Part shown: piece by piece, positions 21,399 through 30,840 of the stretch | How the letters are laid out: each line of letters begins with the position of its first letter | How positions within the stretch are numbered: the first letter of the stretch is position 1 | DNA from: Triparma columacea | Lineage: Eukaryota > Sar > Bolidophyceae > Parmales > Triparmaceae | Length of the DNA: 64,000 bases | Assembly: GCA_030267965.1 (NCBI GenBank) | Contig: BRYA01000141.1 | Span: forward strand, 7,451-71,450 | Direction of reading: 5' to 3' | Made by a program: the position numbers and the translations under genes | The notes under the pieces: generated by a model | What the model was told of the DNA's origin: nothing | What the model saw: the letters and a program-made list of their open reading frames with translations, nothing else | The model's database searches: none

Positions 21399-22121
21399 CT
21401 ACCTTGAAGACCTAACGTTCTCCAAGTAAGCGATCCTATCCTTAAGTTTCCTGATTGCCTCCTGCCATTTTTCAACGCCTGCTTTAACTATCCTTTCCCT
21501 CCTCTCCCATTTCCCTTTAAATTCCTCCAACTTCAATTTAAGTACCTCATTCTCACCCTTCAACATTTCCATCCTCGATCCACTCTCACGGCGTTCCTTA
21601 ATCAAGTTATTTTCAAACTCACATCTAATCGTCTTCTCCTCCCCCTTAAGTCTCCTCTCCTCCTTAAGTTCTATCTCCAGTCTTCCCACCCTCTCCCTAA
21701 GTATCTCAATCTCCCCTCTAGCGTCTCTCAGCCCTGATCTCATAGTCCTTACCGTCTTATTGTAACCCCTACATCTCGCTGTGAGTTTCTTGTTCTCAGC
21801 TAAACCCTCTGAAACCCTCAAGTCCATACCAGCGCAGTAGGAGGCAGCAGACAGGGCTGCATTATCTTCACCTACCCCCATACACACAGACACGGGGAGG
21901 GCTACGTTATGTATGAGAGAGTCGGATAGAGAGGACTCTAAACACTCCCATAGTTCATGCAAATGTGGAGCAAAAACCCTCCTAGTAGACTCGGATCTTA
22001 CCGAAGCTGTTAGACGGGCGTTCTCAATTAGAAGTGCGGAGTTGGTTACCTCGAGGGTACGGATGTGGTGGGTTAGGAGGTTCAATTGAATCGACATGTA
22101 GTGAAGGGAGGGGACATCCAT
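21399..22121 (-). CDS. Coiled-coil protein of unknown function
   Basis: A single exon of 240 residues starts at the ATG 22121. The first 45 residues form one helix rich in Leu (NLLTHHIRTLEVTNSALLIEN), and residues 105-240 are a nearly continuous Lys/Glu/Arg/Leu coiled coil (EIEILRERVGRLEIELKEE, then KGENEVLKLKLEEFKGK). A middle section (LWECLESSLSDSLIHNVALPVSV) is less charged. I do not recognise the family. Its 3' end lies 97 bp from the convergent WDR43-like gene, and its start is 196 bp from the divergent exonuclease gene. Confidence 0.6.
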   Translation of the reverse strand: MDVPSLHYMSIQLNLLTHHIRTLEVTNSALLIENARLTASVRSESTRRVFAPHLHELWECLESSLSDSLIHNVALPVSVCMGVGEDNAALSAASYCAGMDLRVSEGLAENKKLTARCRGYNKTVRTMRSGLRDARGEIEILRERVGRLEIELKEERRLKGEEKTIRCEFENNLIKERRESGSRMEMLKGENEVLKLKLEEFKGKWERRERIVKAGVEKWQEAIRKLKDRIAYLENVRSSR

Positions 22122-22317
22122 GATGGTGAGGGAGTATGATGAGGTTATTATTATTAGGTAAACGAACGAGGCGAATAAGTTAGGGCTGAACTAAAATTTA
22201 CGAGTACGTTTGAAGAAGGAGTTATGGAGGTGAGAAAGATCTCCCAAATTCGGACCAAAAACTGGCTGGGCAATAAAACTCCTATATGCCGATAAATTCT
22301 GTCGCACATACAACAAT

Positions 22318-23403
22318 ATGATATTGCATATCTTTCTTTCCCTCCTGTCTCTCGCGCGGTGGTCTCATCTCCCTCCAATCTCCATTGAAACTACCACCTC
22401 CGCAGAAGTGGTCACTTCTTGGCTCTCCCAGCACGTCAAAAAGGACAAGGGGGGTATTTCTTTCTTGGGTCTCGATACAGAGACCGTCCCTGGAGGCCAA
22501 GGGTACGCCCCCTCCGCCTCAATTCACCCTGCAACTCTCCAAATTTCCACCGGTTCATTCTCCTTAATCTACCAGCTCGCCAACGCCCAGGGTGCCGTGC
22601 CTTCTACGCTCGTTAGCGTTCTTCGTGACCCTTCCGTCCTGTGTGTCGGCGTCGCCATCGACGAGGACGCTCGTTCCCTCTATAACCTCGACCCCAGATT
22701 AACTGTCGAGGGCCGTCTCGACCTCGGCGGTATCGCAGGCAGCGCGAAGGCTGTTGTGGGGCTGGGAAACGCGACGGAGGCGGTGCTGGGGAAAGGGCTA
22801 CCGAAGAGCAAGAAACTTATGCTGAGCGACTGGAGCAGGGTTAAACTAAGCGAGGAGCAGTGCGAATACGCGGCCAGAGACGCGTGGGCGGCTGCGGAGG
22901 TTATCAAGGAGTTGAGGAGGAAGTTCCCTGCGCAGTTCTCCGACGCGGCCATGGCTGACATCGTTTCGAAGCAGATGAACGTGGCTGAGCTCGCGAGGAG
23001 ATTCGAGGCTAGGAAGGAGGCGAGGATGAGGATTAAGGAGGGGGGGATGAAGTACATGAGCGAGGAGGCGAGACCGTACAGGGAAATTCTGGACGCTAAT
23101 AGACCACCGAAGGTCCCGGTTTGGGAGGGGCTGGCGATTGAATTCCCGGTAAAAGTCGAGCGGAAAGGGGGGGGAGGGGGGGGGAGGTGGAAGGGGGAGG
23201 TGGAAGTTGGGAGGAGAGGGGGGGGAGGGGGGGGAAGGAAGGGGGAGGGAGTGAAGCAAGGAGGGAAGAAAGGGGGGTGGCAAAAGAAAGGGCGGCCTCG
23301 TGTCACGGAGGATGGAGGCAAGAGAGAAGTCGTGCAAGCGAAGGAAATGGATCAAGCGGAGATTGACGTTATTATGAAGGCTATAGAGGAGGCGTACGAA
23401 TAG
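22318..23403 (+). CDS. DEDD-type 3'-5' exonuclease domain protein
   Basis: A single exon encodes 361 residues. A hydrophobic N-terminus (MILHIFLSLLSLARWSHLPP) could be a signal or organelle-targeting peptide. The exonuclease fold of the WRN/RNase D (DnaQ-like) family is shown by Exo I FLGLDTETVPG (Asp53, Glu55), Exo II CVGVAIDEDARSLYNL and Exo III EQCEYAARDAWAA with the Tyr-x3-Asp arrangement. Such enzymes remove 3' nucleotides with two metal ions. The region after residue 215 is basic with a Gly-rich insert coded by G-runs (23165-23240) and ends in a Lys/Glu helix. No helicase or HRDC domain follows, so it resembles stand-alone plant WEX-like proteins. Confidence 0.82.
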   Translation: MILHIFLSLLSLARWSHLPPISIETTTSAEVVTSWLSQHVKKDKGGISFLGLDTETVPGGQGYAPSASIHPATLQISTGSFSLIYQLANAQGAVPSTLVSVLRDPSVLCVGVAIDEDARSLYNLDPRLTVEGRLDLGGIAGSAKAVVGLGNATEAVLGKGLPKSKKLMLSDWSRVKLSEEQCEYAARDAWAAAEVIKELRRKFPAQFSDAAMADIVSKQMNVAELARRFEARKEARMRIKEGGMKYMSEEARPYREILDANRPPKVPVWEGLAIEFPVKVERKGGGGGGRWKGEVEVGRRGGGGGGRKGEGVKQGGKKGGWQKKGRPRVTEDGGKREVVQAKEMDQAEIDVIMKAIEEAYE

Positions 23404-23535
23404 AAGGTCGACGTTATTGTAAACAAGCGTGATTCCTCGCCGCAATCTTTTTTTCTTGGATTGCCAATTAATTTCCAAGTCTCCTCAATTTTTCTTTTCT
23501 TCTCTACAACAGTCAATTCCCCTCAACGGGACATC

Positions 23536-25289
23536 ATGAGCACCGCATCAAACCCCAACCATCCCTCAACCCCTCTCCCTCCACTCAACTCCTTCCCACT
23601 CGACCTATCCTCGCTCTCTCCCTCCGTCTCTGCTTCAATTTCTGCGGCCTATGATGCCTCCTCATCTATAAAATCTGCAGAGGACGCACGCGCTTCAACC
23701 TTCCCTTTCATCACAGGGACTATAGAGTCCCCCCTGTATAACGATGCGTACAGCGCGGCGAGCCTCATACTAGGGAGGGGGCTGGTAAAGGAGGGGAGGT
23801 ATGTCGAGGCTTTGAGGGCTCTGGATTTAGGGATGCTAAGGGGGGGGGTGGAAAAATGGAGGTAAGCCTAATCTCTTGACGCTGTGCGTGAAAAGCAACT
23901 GACCAGCTTCGCAATGCTGTTACAATTGTCGTCGCAGTGATGCCTACAAGGAAATTTGCCTCGCCGCGCAGGAGGGAAAGGAGAGGGGAGAAGGGGAGGC
24001 TGAAGGCGAAAGCGGTGATGGAGGTGACGGAGGGAGCGGCGACGACGAAGGCAAGAGAGAAGCCCAGCATGCTGAAAGCGAAAGCGGTGATGGAGGTGAC
24101 GGAGGGAGCGGCGACGACGTAGGCAAGAGAAAAGCCCAGCATGCTTCTCCTTCGTCTCCAACAAAGCGTGCCCGCCCTTGTACCCCCACCATGCCCCCCA
24201 ACCTCAACGGCTCCGGCACTCCAATCCCCCGCATCTCCCAAGCTTCCCTCCCCCTCTCTACCTTCACCTCTGATTACCTCACCCCCTCCAAGCCCTGTGT
24301 GATAACCCTGGCGGAAATGCCTTGCCCGGAATGGACGTTTGAAGGGCTGAGGAAGAGATTCGGAGGACGATTGGTGCCTGTGGAGGTTGTGGATGAAAAA
24401 GATAGAAACCAAGGGTATATGGGCAAAAGGTGAGAACGGCATGAGGAAGTAAATTAGTATGTGACCTCCGGACTTATCCCGCGACGTAAACCTTTCGCTC
24501 GCTTCAGTTGGGACAAGGAGATAATGTCGTTTGGGGGTTACTTGGAGGAGCATGTAATGGGGCAAGGGGGAGGTGGTAAGGTCGGATATTTGGCACAGGT
24601 GAGGAAGTACAATCGACTCCATGCCCTCTCACCCCGACTCACTGACCCTTTCCGCGGCTCGCTTCGCACCACCCACACCCCCAGCACCCCCTCCTCTCCC
24701 AAATTCCGAACCTCCTTTCAGACCTCCCCTCCCTCCCGTACACATCCGCCCTCGACTCCCTCGACCGCAATGCCCCCCCTTCCTGCGAGTTTCGTTCCTC
24801 CCCTCTCCTCTCCGCTTGGGTAGGTCCGTCCAACACTGTCTCCCCACTCCACAACGACCCGTACCACAATCTCTACCTACAGGTGCAGGGGAGAAAGTAC
24901 GTTAGAATTTACGGGGTGGAGAGCACAGAAAAGGTTTACCCGATGAAAGGGGAGAGGTGCAATACCTCGAGCGTCGACATAGGTAAGAATGACAAGAAGT
25001 GAGGGGGGAAAAGGGGAGATGAACGCAAACATTCTAACCGACGACGCGCAACTACCTCTGGGGACTCGCTTTCCTCGCCACCATAGATAACCCCGACCCC
25101 ACCCTCCACCCCCTCTTCCCAACTGCTCCTTACCATGAAGTCATCCTCTCCCCAGGCGACATGCTCTACATTCCCCGCCTCTCCTGGCACTACGTCCGCG
25201 CCGTCGAGCCCGCGGTGAACGTGAGCATGTGGTGGGGGGCTAGGATGGGACTGAGGGAGAGCGGGGGGACTTTTAAACCAGTTTACTAA
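23536..25289 (+). CDS. JmjC-domain 2-oxoglutarate oxygenase, JMJD5/KDM8-like
   Basis: Five exons (23536-23861, 23938-24429, 24508-24598, 24685-24982, 25087-25289) close in frame to 469 residues. The N-terminus (VKEGRYVEALRALDLGML) resembles the helical N-region of JMJD5, followed by a duplicated acidic linker. The JmjC core includes SKPCVITLAEMPCPEW, FGGRLVPVEV, YLAQHPLLSQIPNL, AWVGPSNTVSPLHNDPYHN, QVQGRKYVRIYG and MLYIPRLSWHYVRA. Probable iron ligands are His359, Asp361 and His437. The HPLLSQIP reading fixed the acceptor at 24684, since a later AG would delete it. JMJD5 proteins hydroxylate arginine in nuclear or ribosome-linked proteins, and the substrate here is unknown. An upstream KRAR-containing segment (about residue 155-165) may be a nuclear signal. 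Confidence 0.85.
23999..24142 (+). repeat. 72-bp coding tandem duplication in the JmjC gene
   Basis: Two copies (23999-24070 and 24071-24142) differ at only a few bases. Each encodes 24 residues rich in Gly, Asp and Ser and ending KREAQH or KRKAQH. The unit length is divisible by three, so the frame is kept. Confidence 0.9.
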
Positions 25290-25403
25290 ATGGTAGTGTC
25301 AAATATATGAATTTTGTAAGTTGAATTCAACCAAGATTCAACAACCTGAACTGCTGCGGAATGCCTTCGGACTGGTGTCACAGTTCAAAATTCTCATTTA
25401 ATC

Positions 25404-25720
25404 ATGCCCAAGTCCCCTAAGAAGTCATCCAAGTCCCCCAAGAAGGTTTCCAAGTGCGTAGCTTGAACAGAAAGCACTTTTCTTGTTTTTTCTCATCTCC
25501 TAACCCCCTTAAAAATTGATGACACCACCCCTTCTCGGGAACCCTCCCTTCCCCTCCCTTGAAAAACCTCTTCTGACACTTCTCGTCCCCCCCTCGCCCC
25601 ATCTGCCCCACGAAAATCAGGGCCGCCAAAAAGTCCTCCTCGAAGGCGAAGGGTGCGCACCCCACAAGGATGTCCAAAAGGGGAGGTCGCCTAAGCAAAG
25701 TCAGTTACAAGGGAATGTAA
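25404..25720 (+). CDS. 49-residue lysine/serine-rich SPKK basic protein
   Basis: Two short exons, 25404-25453 and 25621-25720, are joined by GTGCGT...CAG with the phase closing (AA + G = Lys). The product of 49 residues has three SPKK- or SSK-type motifs at its N-terminus (MPKSPKKSSKSPKKVSK), a second cluster KKSSSKAKG, and ends RGGRLSKVSYKGM. SPKK motifs bind the minor groove of AT-rich DNA in histone H1 and sea-urchin sperm histones, so a small chromatin- or nucleic-acid-binding protein is inferred. No family is recognised. Both exons are too short to stand out alone. Support is the matching frame, the shared composition on both sides of the intron, and a clean stop. Confidence 0.55.
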
Positions 25721-26036
25721 ATTGAGCTCCAATGACGACAAGCTCGCCGTGCAGAGCTTTTCGACCGGGCAATGTGGTTTTGGTCCCCGGGACTGCACAT
25801 GGAGCAGACACATGGAAGGGGGGGGGGATGAGGACGGACGAAGAGAGAAAGAATAGAGATTTGTTGTGACCTTTTGCATTTCAAAACAATGACACCTATT
25901 TCGTTTTACTCCCCTTCCCCCCTAAGCACACCAATCAACGCCCCTTGGCCCAAGTTGGATGCCATGACTCGCCCTTTTTATTTCTTTTTTCTTTTCCAAA
26001 ATCAAATCCCCCCCACCCCTCCACACCTCCTACAAC
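25721..26036. other. Convergent 3' intergenic region, about 315 bp
   Basis: This separates the ends of the SPKK protein gene and the dihydrolipoamide dehydrogenase gene. It contains only short homopolymer tracts, and no gene is seen. Confidence 0.55.
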
Positions 26037-27824
26037 TTAGTGCGCGCTCATCCCCACGGCCCCCTTGAACGCCTCGTCCAAGACCTCGCATAGCGTCGGG
26101 TGCGTATGGACCACCATGGCCAGCTCCCTGACGGTGGTCCCTGCCGCCATGGCGTTGGCGCACTCCTGGATCAGGTCGGCGGCATGGATGCCGATAATGT
26201 GCACCCCGACGATCTTTTCAGTCTCCTTGTTGAAGAGGACTTTGGCGATCCCCGCCCCCTCCCCCTCGGCCAGCGCCTTGCTGTTTGCCCTGAAGCTACC
26301 CTGGCTCTTCCCGAGTTCCCATCCCTCCTCCTTGGCCTTCTCGACCGCCTGTTCCTCCGTCATCCCCACCATTCCAATCTCCGGGTGCGTGAAGCACGCC
26401 GCTGGGACGGCTTGGTGGTCGACCGCGTGGGGACGGTCGCAGATGTTCTCGACGGCAGAGATTCCCTGGGCTGAGGCGGCGTGGGCAAGCATCATTACGC
26501 CGTTACAGTCTCCGATAGCGTAAACGTTAGGGACGATGGAGCCGTCCTCGGCCTTGGTCTGGGCGCGGAAGGAGCATGGGGAGAAATGAATCGACGATCG
26601 AAGGAGTTAGCTTGAACCAACACCCTCCCTTTCTCGTTTTCCTTATCGCTTCGCTGCCCGCCAACTTGTCCTTACCTTGACCCTCATATTCTCATCTACC
26701 GAGATGAACCCCCTATTTGTCTCCACTCCAATGTTCTCCAGTCCAATATCCTTCGTGTTAGGCACCCTCCCCGTCGCAATCATGACGGCGTCGAGCTCAA
26801 GCGTCTCCACATGTTCCTTGGTCTTGGCGTCGATCATCTTGACCGTGCACGGTTTCTCCCCCTGGACCCCAGGGGTGACCTCAGAGGCGAACACGCCGGT
26901 CCTGTAGTCGATGGCGCGGGGGCGTATGAGCATCCTCTCTGCCTGCTTGGCAATCTCGCGGTCAAAAGTGGGCATGATGTCGTCCATGGCCTCGATGAAG
27001 GTGACCTCACTTCCCAGGGCCGTGAAGACGTCGGAGAACTCGAGACCGATGTAGCCGGAGCCTACGATGCCGACATACTCAGGGACGTACTCGAGGTTCA
27101 GAGCGCCATCGGAGGTGTAGACGGTCTTCTCGTCGACGGTGACGCCGGGTGGTACGAAAGGCAGGGACCCGGGGGCGAGGATTATGTTCTTGGCGGTGTA
27201 GACCTGTGGTGGATGGAAGGAGGGGGAAGTAGGGGTGGGGGGGGGGGGGGGGGGAGGGGTTTGAACGACGTGGGATGGGGATGGGGGTGGGGACACGATA
27301 TTTCCCATGCTTTGTCACAATCTCACCTTTCCACTTTCGTCCCCCTTGATCTTTCCCTCGCCCATGAGGACGCCCTTGTCCTCGATAACCTCCACCCCTA
27401 GCCCTATCAAGCTCTTCTCGAGGTTCCCCTTGACGTTGTTGGCGAGGTTCTTGGCATGGTCCGCGACCTTTTGCCTGTCATAGACCACCTCTCCCTTGAC
27501 TGAGATCCCCAGAGCATCCAAATGTTCCGCGTTCTGCATGTCTCTGACCCTCCCGCTTGCGGCGAGGAGGGCCTTGGAGGGCACACAGCCGCGGTTCACG
27601 CAGGTCCCCCCCACGTCGCGGCCAGAGAAGACAGCGGTTGTGAGGCCCTGGCTGCGGGCGTGTAGAGCAGCTCCGTGGCCTCCGACACCGCAACCTATTA
27701 TGGCGAGGTCAAAATCGTACTCAGTCGCACAGAGGTGGGTGGGGAGACGAGAAGTGGGGAGAAAGGAAGGGGAGAAAGAGGTACAGAGGGGTAGGAGGAG
27801 GGCTGATATGATAGTAGACTTCAT
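26037..27824 (-). CDS. LPD: Dihydrolipoamide dehydrogenase (E3), plastid type
   Basis: Exons 27824-27327, 27203-26676 and 26558-26037 join in phase 0 (GTGAGA, GTAAGG donors) to 515 residues. The N-terminus ([20 protein letters not shown]) is a signal peptide whose likely cleavage precedes Phe, as in ochrophyte plastid proteins. FAD-binding [13 protein letters not shown] and the redox-active pair [13 protein letters not shown] (Cys75, Cys80) follow. Then come the NAD-binding [11 protein letters not shown], the second FAD motif YAIGDCNG, and the interface motif [14 protein letters not shown] carrying the catalytic His-Glu pair. E3 reoxidises dihydrolipoamide in the pyruvate dehydrogenase complex; the presequence suggests the plastid complex that feeds fatty-acid synthesis. 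Length is normal for a precursor. Confidence 0.95.
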
Positions 27825-28598
27825 GGGAAAATTGTGACGCGGAACGCTGTTGTTGTGAGTAACCCTGTTGTCGGAGAGTGTGGGGGGAGGAGGGGAGGTT
27901 ATTGTGAGCTTTGGGATATTTTAGTGTAATAAGGGAGGTTTTTGTGTTATGGAATATAATTTTCTTTGCCGTGAACAATATTTATATAATTGAAATGGTT
28001 TGTAAGGGATTTGAAAGGTCATAAAAAGGACGAGGTGTCGGAGAGGTTGCTGGCAACAAGGAAGCTGTATGAAGGCAAATCCATAAAATTGCAGTCGTGA
28101 TGGGCAGATGAGTGTTGTGTTGACGTCTGGAAATGTTCACGAGCGTTTTTATTGCTTACAGAAGAGTAAATTGCTTGTAAGATTGGCTCTCGATTTTTGT
28201 GTCAGCGTTCTTCAAGAATCCAAATGAAAACTGAAATAATGCGCAACAAAACGTAGACAAATATTCAAATACCCTCTCCGTCAGAAATCTCCACGTTCTA
28301 GTTTACCTCGATGCCCCAGTGGATTGCGTTCACTGCATTTTGCATTTCAGTCCAGGATTCGAGATGGATTTTCTCGGGATTTCTGAAGGATTCTCTACCA
28401 CAAAATTTACAAACCCCGTTCCTACCCAGCCTTCCTTTGCCATCACAGCAAATTAGTGCGCAGCTAAATTTCAGTAGAACACCTTCAAAACATCACCCAG
28501 TCCACCTTTACCCCTCCTTCTCCTCGTGAATCCCACCTCCTTTTCTATTTCCTTTCCTTCCCCCATCTCCACTACCTTCTCCATCCCCACAATCTCGG
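27825..28598. other. Divergent intergenic region, about 770 bp
   Basis: This lies between the starts of the E3 gene and ATG5. It is moderately AT-rich for 27900-28270, then pyrimidine-rich. An upstream non-coding or coding exon of ATG5 could lie at 28300-28590, since the usual first helix of ATG5 is not found. Nothing else is recognised. Confidence 0.45.
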
Positions 28599-29803
28599 AT
28601 GTCTCACCCTCCTTCCCATGCTCGTTCCCTCTCCCTTCACTCCACTCTCCCCCTTACCTTCCACCTCTCCCCTACCTCCCTCCTCTCAACTGGTCCTCCC
28701 CCCCTTCCCCTCACCCTCCCCGTCCTCCGCACGAGCTACATCCACGAAGCCAGTAAGGAGGCCGTCGAAGAGTTCAAGTCCTATAGCATGGCGGGATTGG
28801 GCGGTCTCAACATCGGCAGGGTTGAGGAAGGTGCTAGCATCGAGGGCTCTGGCTCTGGTGCTACCACCCCTCCTCAGAGATCGACGATCTCGCACCCGAC
28901 TACGGGGGTTTGCTTCACGTTCTCGACGCCGTCTTCGCCCTTGATTAATTGGATGCTCCCCGTCGGCGTGATTGTTGACCTGCACTCCCTTTCCCTGGGT
29001 TACTCCTCTGTTCTAGATTCCACCCGCAACCTCCCTTACAAGATAATGCTTCACTTCGGCGGGGGCGGGGGAGGGGGCGGTAAGGAGGCGGTGTCGGTGC
29101 CCAGGTACGAGTCCGGCGACGACCGGCGCTGCTTCCTTAATTCCTTGAAGCAGGCCATGCACTTGGAGAATGGGAATGGGAGAAGGGGGGGGGGCATGAC
29201 GATCAAGGAGAAGGAGGAGGCTTGGAGGAAGGCGAACGATGGGGGGGAGAGGGGGGGGGAAGAGGAGGGGGGGGGGGAGGACTGGAGGAGGGGAGGAGGG
29301 CAGGAGGTTACTTGGGATGGGGTGGATGGAAGGTGAGGGCTGTAGTATATTGTTTGACAATGAGCTTCGAGCCTTCGAGCGTTCGTGCTCTAGCACAAAT
29401 CTAACCCCCTTTCGGTTTCGTCGCTTTCCGTCTCCTCGCTTTCGCCTTCTCCCGAAGGACCGAGGAAGAGATTCGTGTTGACGAGGTTCGGCGGGGTATA
29501 TTGGCTGGTGATGATGATGATGATGATGGCAACGAAGGGACGGGGGGGGGGGGGAAGGGCGGTTGCATACCCGTCAGAGTTATTAGATGCCAGGAGCAGA
29601 ACCGCGTCATTCAGAGGTTGATTGGAGGACCAAAGGTCACGGTTGGGGAAGTTTTGAAGAGGTGCTTGGGGGAGGAGGGGGCTTCGGGGGTGGAGAAAAT
29701 ATTGATCAACGGGGTCTGGGATGTACCGATGGGGATGCAGGTTGGGCCGCTTTGGTATACGCTGAGGATGGAGGATAGGTTCCTTTATGTTTGCGTGAGG
29801 TAG
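28599..29803 (+). CDS. ATG5: Autophagy protein ATG5
   Basis: Exons 28599-29332 and 29458-29803 join by GTGAGG...AAG (AG + G = Arg), giving 359 residues from this ATG. The first ubiquitin-like fold is seen in LPLTFHL, PLTLPVLRTSYIHEASKEAVEEF and INWMLPVGVIVDL, then PYKIMLHF and RCFLNSLKQAMHLENG. Lys184 in SLKQA aligns with the Lys that receives ATG12 in known ATG5 proteins. The second fold is CIPVRVIRCQEQNRVIQR, VTVGEVLKRCL and the C-terminal strand LWYTLRMEDRFLYVCVR. ATG12-ATG5 with ATG16 lipidates ATG8 on the growing autophagosome. Gly-rich inserts coded by G-runs interrupt loops (29050-29080, 29185-29300, 29540-29560). The conserved N-terminal Trp-Glu-Gly helix is missing, so the true start may be in an upstream exon. 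Confidence 0.86.
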
Positions 29804-29872
29804 CGAAGAAAAAAAATTCTGGCACATGTTTATATGAAACAAACAGCAGCTGACAATCCCCCCTTTTCCCCG

Positions 29873-30678
29873 CTATCTTGTGAGCCTCCCCTTTTTCATC
29901 ATCTTCGCCTGAGTCTTGAACCCCGCGTGGTGTCCTGTCCCCCCGTAAATCTTGGGGTCCTCCTTTACCACCGTCAAGTACCCGTGAGGGCTCGGTTTCG
30001 GTCGGCCGTAGTTGTTGAACCACTGGTCGAAACCCGATACCGTCGCGGGTGGAGGGGGGCGGGGCTTGGGACGGGCCACGGTGATCTCAGAATTCACCTG
30101 GTCGATCTCCTTCTGGTAGCGCCTGATCTGGGAGGTCAGTTTCTTGAGCTCCCCCGTCTTCTCTATAGATTTCACCTCGGAGGGCGGCTTGTAGTACTCG
30201 AAGTAGCCGGGTTTCTGGGCTACCGCTATGGCTGCTGTCAGGTTCTTACTGTGGTGGGGGGGGGTGGGGAGGTGGGGGGGGGGGGATTGGGGTGCATTCG
30301 TCAGAACAGACGTATCCGTGCATTATAATTGCTTGTGCATCATCGTCTCCCCCCTCTCGCTTCTCTAAAATTCCCAAAGCCCCACTGAACATCCCAAAAT
30401 AAACCCTGTCGGTTAAGCCCCGAGGCCCCCCCCCTTGGAGTCCAACCCCAACCCTTTACGAACATAGACCCCAGCCTTCAAAGCCCCGTCGCTCCTTCCC
30501 CGGCCTCGGAACAATCGTTCTTCCCCCCTCCCCCACTCTCCCTCACTCACATTACCAGCTTACTGCTGTCCTTTAACCCGTCCTTCTTGTTCAGTAATTC
30601 ATTAAACTTGTCCGATACCTTGGCCTGAGCGACCAACAGTTGGTCGCGCTTGGCCTCTAACTCCTTCACGCTGCTCAT
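29873..30678 (-). CDS. Small two-exon coiled-coil protein of unknown function
   Basis: Exons 30678-30551 and 30248-29873 join through a strong GTGAGT donor and CAG acceptor (AT + T = Ile), giving 167 residues. The start MSSVKELEAKRDQLLVAQAKV is helical. The middle has YFEYYKPPSEVKS, then a second helix (KKLTSQIRRYQKEIDQVNSEI). The C-terminus is Pro-rich with FDQWFNNYGRPKP and ends in a basic KMMKKGRLTR. I do not recognise the family. There is no membrane segment or signal peptide. The 303-bp intron is C-rich and homopolymer-rich. It is convergent with ATG5 (69 bp apart). Confidence 0.65.
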
Positions 30679-30840
30679 TGAAATGGGAATAAGTAGTTAT
30701 GAGGCGTTTGTGGGGTGGGGAGCAGAAAAGATCAATGCACCCCCCAACTCCCCTCGGGGGACAAGGAGACGTCCTCATCACCATCACCACACCACCAAAG
30801 AACAAGCCAGCAATCCTGGCAATAAATTTTTGAGAAAAAT

